A stretch of DNA of 58,236 nucleotides from an uncultured Bacilli bacterium (GTDB lineage Bacteria; Bacillota_I; Bacilli_A; RF39; UBA660), in the NCBI GenBank assembly GCA_934153675.1, contig CAKPFG010000006.1:1-58236 (forward strand), given 5' to 3'. The notes under the pieces were generated by a model. The model saw only the letters and a list, made by a program, of their open reading frames with translations. It ran no database searches and was not told the DNA's origin. The position numbers and the translations under genes are program-made. How positions within the stretch are numbered: the first letter of the stretch is position 1; the number at the start of each line of letters is the position of its first letter. Shown here piece by piece: positions 54,495-58,236 of the stretch.

Positions 54495-55711
54495 AAGTAA
54501 TTGGAATGATACCTTGTAGAATGAATAGTACAAGATTTAAAGGTAAGGCTATATATAATATATTATCCTATCCTATGATATATTGGGTTTATTATAAAGC
54601 TTCTAAATCTAAGTTATTAGATAAAATATATGTTGTAACTTCTGATAAGGAAATAGAAGAAGTTTGTTTAAAGTATAATATTCCATGTATTTGTAATAAG
54701 ACTAATGAAACGACTGCTTTGGAAAAAATAGCTATAGAGTCTTGTAATATTGACTGCGATATAGTTATTAATATTCAAGGTGATGAACCTTTAATTGAAA
54801 CAAGTTGTATAGATCAAATTATAACTGCTATTAAAGAAGATGATTCTTTATATTATGTTGGATTAAAAAGTAAAATCAAAACAAAAGAAGAATTTTTGGA
54901 TAGTAATGTTGTAAAAACAGTTACTGATAAAAATGGTTTTGCTATGTATTTTTCAAGAAGTCCTATTCCTTTTAATTATGATAATAATAATGCTTATCGT
55001 GTGATGGGACTTTATGGATACAAAAAGGAATTTTTAACTAAAATAAAAAATTATAAAAAAAGTGAACTTGAAAGATTAGAGCAAGGAATAGAAATGTTAA
55101 GAGTGATGGAGGAAGGGTATAAAATTAAGCTTTTAACAACTTCTTTCTCTAGTATTGGTGTAGATTTAAAGGAACATATTAAAAAGGTGGAAACTTTAAT
55201 GATTGAATCTGGTGAGTATGGTGAATATACTGATCTTTATGATAGTAATAAAAATAAAACTGGAAAAATATTATTTAGAGCAAAAGGAACTAAATTAGAA
55301 GTTCCTAAAGGATTGTATAATATAGTTGTTTTAGCAATTATAGAAAATGATAATAAGATATTATTTCAAAAAACATCTAAAGCAAAGGGAAGTATTTATG
55401 CTTTGCCTGGTGGACATGTGCAAATGGGGGAGACGTCAAAAGAAGCAATTATACATGAATTAAAAGAAGAAATGAACTTAAATATAGAAGATATTAATTT
55501 GTTTAAAACTTACAAATATGAAACAGCATTTAAGGATGTCTATTGTGCAAAAAATATTAAATTAGAAAATATTAATTTAAGAGAAGAGGAAGTTAGTGAT
55601 ATTTGTTATTTAACAAAAGGTGAAATATTAAAATTCATTAAGGAAAATAAAATAAGAAAAACAAATATAGATGCTATAAATGATTATTTAAATGAACATA
55701 CAAATTGTTAA
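54491..55711 (+). CDS. Fusion: KdsB-like CMP-sugar cytidylyltransferase + Nudix hydrolase
   Basis: 406 residues. N-terminal ~245: CTP transferase with IPCRMNSTRFKGKAI, VTSDKEIEEV, INIQGDEPLIE and FSRSPIPFN, as in KDO cytidylyltransferase. C-terminal ~140: Nudix hydrolase with GGHVQMGETSKEA then HELKEEM (about residues 303-322), entered by a DLYDSNKNKTGK segment like that of isopentenyl isomerase-type Nudix proteins. This fusion is unusual; a Nudix part could clear a wrong nucleotide-sugar or salvage a by-product. LPS KDO is not expected in a Gram-positive, so the sugar acid is unknown. Confidence 0.75.
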   Translation: MKVIGMIPCRMNSTRFKGKAIYNILSYPMIYWVYYKASKSKLLDKIYVVTSDKEIEEVCLKYNIPCICNKTNETTALEKIAIESCNIDCDIVINIQGDEPLIETSCIDQIITAIKEDDSLYYVGLKSKIKTKEEFLDSNVVKTVTDKNGFAMYFSRSPIPFNYDNNNAYRVMGLYGYKKEFLTKIKNYKKSELERLEQGIEMLRVMEEGYKIKLLTTSFSSIGVDLKEHIKKVETLMIESGEYGEYTDLYDSNKNKTGKILFRAKGTKLEVPKGLYNIVVLAIIENDNKILFQKTSKAKGSIYALPGGHVQMGETSKEAIIHELKEEMNLNIEDINLFKTYKYETAFKDVYCAKNIKLENINLREEEVSDICYLTKGEILKFIKENKIRKTNIDAINDYLNEHTNC

Positions 55712-55800
55712 ATTTTGTATGTTTTTGTTGATGAAAAAATGTAAGTTTATGTATAATTAACTGGAAGAAAAAAAAGAAAAAAATAAAATTTTTTGTCTTA
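55712..55800. other. Short AT-rich tail after the operon
   Basis: An imperfect inverted repeat straddles the stop (GAACATACAAATT and AATTTTGTATGTTT, 55693-55725) and may serve as a terminator. Confidence 0.5.
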
Positions 55801-55938
55801 ATGAAGTTACTTATGTTAACACTTGATAAAAGAAGTGTAGAAGCATTACCCATAGGATAATATAAAATAAGAAATTTAGTAACATATAATGACATTAATT
55901 TTTGTGTTATAGAAAATAGTGATTCTGTAACACTATAA
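55801..55938 (+). pseudogene. Short decayed ORF
   Basis: MKLLMLTLDKRSVEALPIG, then an in-frame TAA, then YKIRNLVTYNDINFCVIENS. One nonsense change would restore ~45 residues. No family recognised; probably a gene fragment left by the IS next to it. Confidence 0.35.
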
Positions 55939-55940
55939 AA

Positions 55941-56053
55941 AAAGAGTGAAATCTATTAATCTTTTTTGCTATTTGATTAATGGATTTATTTTCATTTAAT
56001 TCATCTTCAATATTTTTTCTATCCTCATAAGATAGATGACAATAATTTGCCAT
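55941..56053 (-). pseudogene. IS30-family transposase N-terminus only
   Basis: MANYCHLSYEDRKNIEDELN and SINQIAKKIN are the start and helix-turn-helix of IS30-type transposases (HLTYEERxxIexxLN..SIrxIAkxL). A good AGGAGG site precedes it, but the frame leaves the homology after ~35 residues and no catalytic core follows. Confidence 0.65.
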
Positions 56054-56190
56054 TTCTAATACCTCCTTTAATGATAAGTAAATTGCTTAAATGGTATTAT
56101 ATCAATTATAAATTTTAGTACACAACTTTTGTGCACTTCTTTTTTTAAAATACTATTTTTGTAAAATAGTATAAAAATACTTTTTAACTA

Positions 56191-56254
56191 TTTACAAAAT
56201 GTATAATTTAGTATACAATTAAGGTACAAAGTGGATGATAATGGTTAAAAGTGG
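56191..56254 (+). promoter_or_regulatory. mraZ promoter and MraZ-type operator repeats
   Basis: TTTACA (56191-56196) and TACAAT (56214-56219) are 17 bases apart. Just after the predicted start, AAAGTGG occurs twice with a 20-base period (56228-56234 and 56248-56254), each followed by (A)TGATAATG. Mycoplasma MraZ binds tandem AAAGTG[T/G] repeats ahead of mraZ, so this is a likely self-operator. Confidence 0.55.
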
Positions 56255-56261
56255 TGATAAT

Positions 56262-56684
56262 GTGTTTTTGGGGGAATATAGTCATACAATTGATTCTAAG
56301 GGAAGAATTATTCTTCCGGCTAAACTTAGAAATAATCTCGGTAATAATTTTATTATTACTAAGGGTATTGATAATTGTTTATTTGTTTATTCTGAAGAAA
56401 ACTTTAATAATATTATAGCTAAGTATAAAAATTTGAATGATACAAAAGATAAAAGAATTTTTATGAGACTATTTTTATCATCGGCTTCACGTTTAGAATA
56501 TGATAGGCAAGGACGTATTAATATACCTATTTCCTTAATTGATTATGCTTCTTTAACTAAAAATTGTAAAATTATTGGAGTAGATGATCATTTGGAAATT
56601 TGGAATAAAGATGTTTGGGATGAATTTATATTAAATCATTCAAGTGATTTATCAGAAATTACTGATAATTTATTTAAAAATTAG
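56262..56684 (+). CDS. mraZ: Transcriptional regulator MraZ
   Basis: 140 residues. The start GTG is chosen because AAAGTGGTGATAAT sits at the spacing used elsewhere in this genome and because the protein then begins (M)FLGEYSHTIDSKGRI, matching family MFMGEYxHtxDxKGR. The upstream in-frame ATG would place an odd nine-residue extension before it. Two AbrB-like halves follow (second: RLEYDRQGRINIPISLIDYA). It represses or activates the division cluster. Confidence 0.92.
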   Translation: MFLGEYSHTIDSKGRIILPAKLRNNLGNNFIITKGIDNCLFVYSEENFNNIIAKYKNLNDTKDKRIFMRLFLSSASRLEYDRQGRINIPISLIDYASLTKNCKIIGVDDHLEIWNKDVWDEFILNHSSDLSEITDNLFKN

Positions 56685-56692
56685 GGGGAGTT

Positions 56693-57601
56693 ATGCATAA
56701 GAGTGTATTGCTTAATGAAAGTATTAATTATTTAAATTTGAAAGATAATAGTATTGTTGTAGATTGTACACTTGGATATGGTGGTCATAGTAGTGAAATA
56801 TTAAAAGTTATAAAAAATGGTCATTTATATTCTTTTGATCAAGATAGTGAAGCAATACAGTATAGTGATAAATTACTTTCTAAAACGGGATTTAATTATA
56901 CTATTATTAATAGTAATTTTGAAAATATAAAAAAAGAATTAAATAGACTTGGAATTGAAAAAGTAAATGGCATTTTATATGATCTTGGGGTATCAAGTCC
57001 TCAACTTGATCATGATTATAGAGGCTTTAGTTTTCATAAAGAATCTAATCTTGATATGCGTATGAATCAAAATCAATCATTTAGTGCTTATAATGTTGTT
57101 AATGAATATTCTTTTACAGATTTAACAAGAATATTAAAAATATATGGGGAAGAGAAATATGCAAACAGTATTGCTTCTAATATCATAAAAAATAGACCAA
57201 TTAATACAACTCTTGAACTTGTTGATATTATAAAAGCAGCGACTCCTATGAAATATAAAGTATCTCATCATCCTGCACGAAAGACTTTTCAGGCAATTAG
57301 AATAGAAGTTAACAATGAGTTAGAAGTATTAAAAAAAAGCTTAAAAGAAGCTTTAGAACTTTTAGATTTAAATGGTAGAATATGCGTTATTACTTTTCAT
57401 TCATTAGAAGATAAAATATGTAAGGAAATATTTAAAAGCGTTAGTACAGTAAAAGAAGAATTAAAAAATTTACCTGTAGTTCCTCAAAAATATATGCCTA
57501 AATATAAAGTAATAAAAGTATTAAAACCTAGTTTAGAAGAAATATCTTTAAACAAAAGATCACGTAGTGCAAAATTGAGAGTAATAGAAAGAATTGGTTA
57601 A
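56693..57601 (+). CDS. rsmH: 16S rRNA m4C1402 methyltransferase
   Basis: 302 residues. SAM site VDCTLGYGGHSSEIL, then GILYDLGVSSPQLD, DMRMNQNQ and ITFHSLEDKI, all family hallmarks. Formerly MraW. Follows mraZ by eight bases behind AGGGGGAG. ftsL follows with almost no gap. Confidence 0.96.
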   Translation: MHKSVLLNESINYLNLKDNSIVVDCTLGYGGHSSEILKVIKNGHLYSFDQDSEAIQYSDKLLSKTGFNYTIINSNFENIKKELNRLGIEKVNGILYDLGVSSPQLDHDYRGFSFHKESNLDMRMNQNQSFSAYNVVNEYSFTDLTRILKIYGEEKYANSIASNIIKNRPINTTLELVDIIKAATPMKYKVSHHPARKTFQAIRIEVNNELEVLKKSLKEALELLDLNGRICVITFHSLEDKICKEIFKSVSTVKEELKNLPVVPQKYMPKYKVIKVLKPSLEEISLNKRSRSAKLRVIERIG

Positions 57602-57602
57602 T

Positions 57603-57899
57603 ATGAAGAAGAAAAAAAGGAAGGTTGCTAAATTTACTAGGGGTGAGAAATTATTATATGTTCTTGCTATTATTTGTGCTTGTTCTACTTTTGTACTTAA
57701 AATTTTTGTATCTGCTAGTACTAGTAATTTGAAAATTCAAATAGAAAAAATTAATACTAACATTGAGAAACAAAAAAATACTAATGAGAGTTTAACGATG
57801 CAAGTTAATGAACTTACTTCTTATGAAAATTTAGACTCTGTTTTGAAAAATATGGGTCTTGCTTATAATAATGAAAATATAATTGTAATTAATAAATAA
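57603..57899 (+). CDS. ftsL: FtsL-like cell-division protein
   Basis: 98 residues. A basic start, one membrane helix (about 15-36) and an extracellular coiled coil (LKIQIEKINTNIEKQKN, ESLTMQVNELTS), ending in a short YxxLDSVLKNMGL segment. Length and position after rsmH identify FtsL, which bridges FtsB-DivIC and FtsI. No penicillin-binding protein follows; a terminator ends the cluster. Confidence 0.75.
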   Translation: MKKKKRKVAKFTRGEKLLYVLAIICACSTFVLKIFVSASTSNLKIQIEKINTNIEKQKNTNESLTMQVNELTSYENLDSVLKNMGLAYNNENIIVINK

Positions 57900-57989
57900 G
57901 AAATAATATACAATTAAAATTAGTAAAATGATTAGGAAAATAAGTATTATTTCATTAAACTATATCATAGACGATTATACTTTTGGTAG

Positions 57990-58029
57990 AAAAATCGAAG
58001 GCTGATATAATTATTACTTCGATTTTTTT
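57990..58029 (+). terminator. Terminator of mraZ-rsmH-ftsL
   Basis: AAAATCGAAG (57991-58000) pairs with CTTCGATTTT (58017-58026) and a T-run follows. Confidence 0.7.
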
Positions 58030-58053
58030 ACGTAAATTTTTAGACTAAAGTTC

Positions 58054-58124
58054 GTTTTTTACGAATTTTTTTTAAGATTTAATGCCGTTATTTTATTAAA
58101 ACGGACATTCAAATAAAAATTCAC
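58054..58124. repeat. Palindromic solo copy of IS ends (MITE-like)
   Basis: The sequence joins the left-end motif seen at about 847-872 directly to the right-end motif seen at about 2068-2103. The result is an imperfect ~60-base palindrome around CCGTTATTTTATTAAAACGG. It is likely a deletion derivative of the 0.8-2.1 kb element that could be moved in trans. Confidence 0.55.
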
Positions 58125-58125
58125 G

Positions 58126-58175
58126 TTGCAATGCTTTTTTGTAAAAAAAGCTTGCGTTTTTTTTTTTTTTTTTTT
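58126..58175 (+). terminator. Terminator hairpin with a 19-base T tract
   Basis: GCAA-T-GCTTTTTT...AAAAAAGC-TTGC hairpin followed by 19 T (58157-58175). The tract lies 28 bases before the ATG of the next pilin-like gene and could slip in length. Confidence 0.6.
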
Positions 58176-58203
58176 AGTAGAATAAGGGTGAAAGGTAGGA
58201 TAT

Positions 58204-58236
58204 ATGAAAAATAAAAAAGCATTTACATTAATAGAA
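58204..58236 (+). CDS. Prepilin-signal protein, 5' end only
   Basis: The frame opens MKNKKAFTLIE and runs off the window. KAFTLIE is the classical type IV prepilin methylation/cleavage motif (F and E+5). AAAGGTAGGA gives the ribosome site. It may be another member of the pilin-like family at 1-0.6 and 13.26 kb. Confidence 0.6.
   Translation, partial: MKNKKAFTLIE

Noticed and set aside
54491..55711. Simple KDO pathway for LPS
   Set aside because: Only a KdsB-like domain is recognisable; no KdsA, KdsC or outer-membrane gene is present and the organism is Gram-positive in all other features.
1..58236. Mycoplasma-type code with TGA as Trp
   Set aside because: Several genes end cleanly at TGA (aquaporin at 5017-5019, the pilin-like gene at 14009-14011), often overlapping the next start, and Trp in conserved motifs is TGG.
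1..58236. Chromosomal origin or rRNA operon
   Set aside because: No DnaA-box cluster, dnaA/dnaN genes or rRNA signatures were seen.

Overview
The window is very AT-rich, gene-dense chromosomal DNA from a low-GC Gram-positive bacterium. Gene content and order point to a Bacilli-like lineage with a reduced genome, such as the uncultured gut groups near RF39 or Mollicutes; this placement is inference, because no database search could be run. TGA is used as a stop (for example at the ends of the aquaporin and pilin-like genes) and Trp is TGG, so the code is standard. Several Bacillus-type neighbourhoods survive: lexA divergent from tkt-sirA; gpsB next to rnpB; rodZ-pgsA; spoIVFA-spoIVFB upstream of rplU-prp-rpmA; mraZ-rsmH-ftsL. 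Layout: 1-2.1 kb holds the 3' end of a pilin-like gene whose last ~100 bases look like the variable region of a diversity-generating retroelement, then a decayed IS30-like element. 2.2-13 kb holds priA, an aquaporin, a three-gene cassette of unknowns, a metal-binding-type lipoprotein, yidD, rnc, a YebC regulator, a heavy-metal exporter with a Fur regulator, a HAD-acetyltransferase fusion and a degenerate phosphoesterase. 13.2-22.4 kb holds a second pilin-like gene, T-box-controlled valS, hup, cca, tspO, a rhomboid protease, a dead ISAs1 transposase and rpsP-khpA. 22.6-29.4 kb is an accessory island: a kinase-like gene, a broken MobV relaxase, a truncated serine recombinase, three related small ORFs each behind a terminator-bearing leader, and tRNA-Leu 3'-end-like sequences next to an intact tRNA-Leu/tRNA-CAT pair. 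29.6-41.7 kb is housekeeping (cysS, truB, a nucleotidyltransferase, lexA, tkt, sirA, lspA, rluD, dnaD, nth, gpsB, rnpB, rodZ, pgsA, spoIVFA/B). 41.7-51.5 kb holds two small membrane genes, another IS30-like remnant, rplU-prp-rpmA, a second kinase-like gene, polA and leuS. 51.7-55.7 kb is a compact operon with two unusual gene fusions (HAD-aldolase and KdsB-like-Nudix) around a gene with a ParB-like motif. 56.2-58.2 kb is a short mraZ-rsmH-ftsL cluster, then a palindromic IS-end remnant and the start of a third gene with a prepilin signal. Most genes serve translation, tRNA and RNA processing, replication and repair, and envelope functions. The most novel candidates are the retroelement-type variable region on a pilin-like protein, the 51.7-55.7 kb sugar-acid-type operon, the tandem tRNA-Leu-derived remnants with attenuated leaders, and a recurring compact promoter layout with predicted leaders of only about 3-15 nt.
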